Positions 12,410-12,415 of a DNA stretch of 12,415 bases are shown one piece after another. The DNA is taken from positions 1 to 12,415 of the forward strand of contig JAHHRP010000045.1 of the NCBI GenBank assembly GCA_020025735.1, written 5' to 3'. The notes under the pieces are model-generated. The model was not told the DNA's origin, made no database searches, and saw only the letters and a list, made by a program, of their open reading frames with translations. Made by a program: the position numbers and the translations under genes. Position 1 is the first letter of the stretch. Every line of letters begins with the position of its first letter. This stretch comes from Evtepia sp. Its GTDB lineage: Bacteria; Bacillota; Clostridia; Oscillospirales; Oscillospiraceae.

Positions 12410-12415
12410 ATATAC

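Overview
The window looks like a chromosomal segment of a Gram-positive, anaerobic gut clostridium, most likely an Oscillospiraceae-type (Flavonifractor/Oscillibacter-like) organism. This is inferred from four things: a glutamate dehydrogenase very like the one I recall from Clostridium symbiosum, a SCIFF ranthipeptide locus (a marker of Clostridia), strong AGGAGG ribosome binding sites, and moderately GC-rich coding DNA. No whole-genome evidence is available, so genus-level placement is a guess.

Layout. Positions 1-215 hold the end of a tRNA cluster, Val(TAC, cut by the window start), Asp(GTC) and Thr(GGT), followed by two hairpin terminators. A clear sigma-A promoter (410-438) then drives a two-gene operon: a threonine aldolase-type PLP lyase and a fumarylacetoacetate hydrolase-family enzyme. 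On the minus strand follow gdhA, with its own promoter and terminator, and an orphan ECF-transporter S component. Divergent from the latter is an Orn/Lys/Arg decarboxylase-family PLP enzyme, followed by a small flavoprotein with an Isf-like cysteine cluster.

The centrepiece is at 7148-8843. A perfect-consensus promoter (TTGACA-17-TATAAT) drives a 48-residue six-cysteine peptide, SCIFF (scfA). An intrinsic terminator follows, then the radical SAM/SPASM maturase (scfB). The maturase is expected to install a thioether crosslink in the peptide. Three further genes follow in tight series: a 68-residue acidic protein, a 25-residue single-span membrane peptide, and a DUF218 (SanA/YdcF-like) membrane protein coupled to the peptide by an ATGA overlap. 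A strong terminator closes the group. None of the Sec genes (yajC, secD, secF) that often neighbour SCIFF loci is visible.

The last 2.5 kb is of a different character. A more A+T-rich, unrecognised 287-residue coiled-coil-like gene on the minus strand lies between two nearly identical 34-nt terminator-like hairpins (9904 and 11112). Next come a probable frameshifted remnant of a PDZ-like protein and a DUF4300 lipoprotein. The DUF4300 protein contains an ordered Cys/His/Glu set that resembles a papain/NlpC-type catalytic arrangement.

The items most worth a second look are the SCIFF peptide with Gly where the characterised homologue has its crosslinked Thr, the regulatory structures around scfA, the twin hairpins around the 287-residue gene, and the candidate active site in the DUF4300 lipoprotein.
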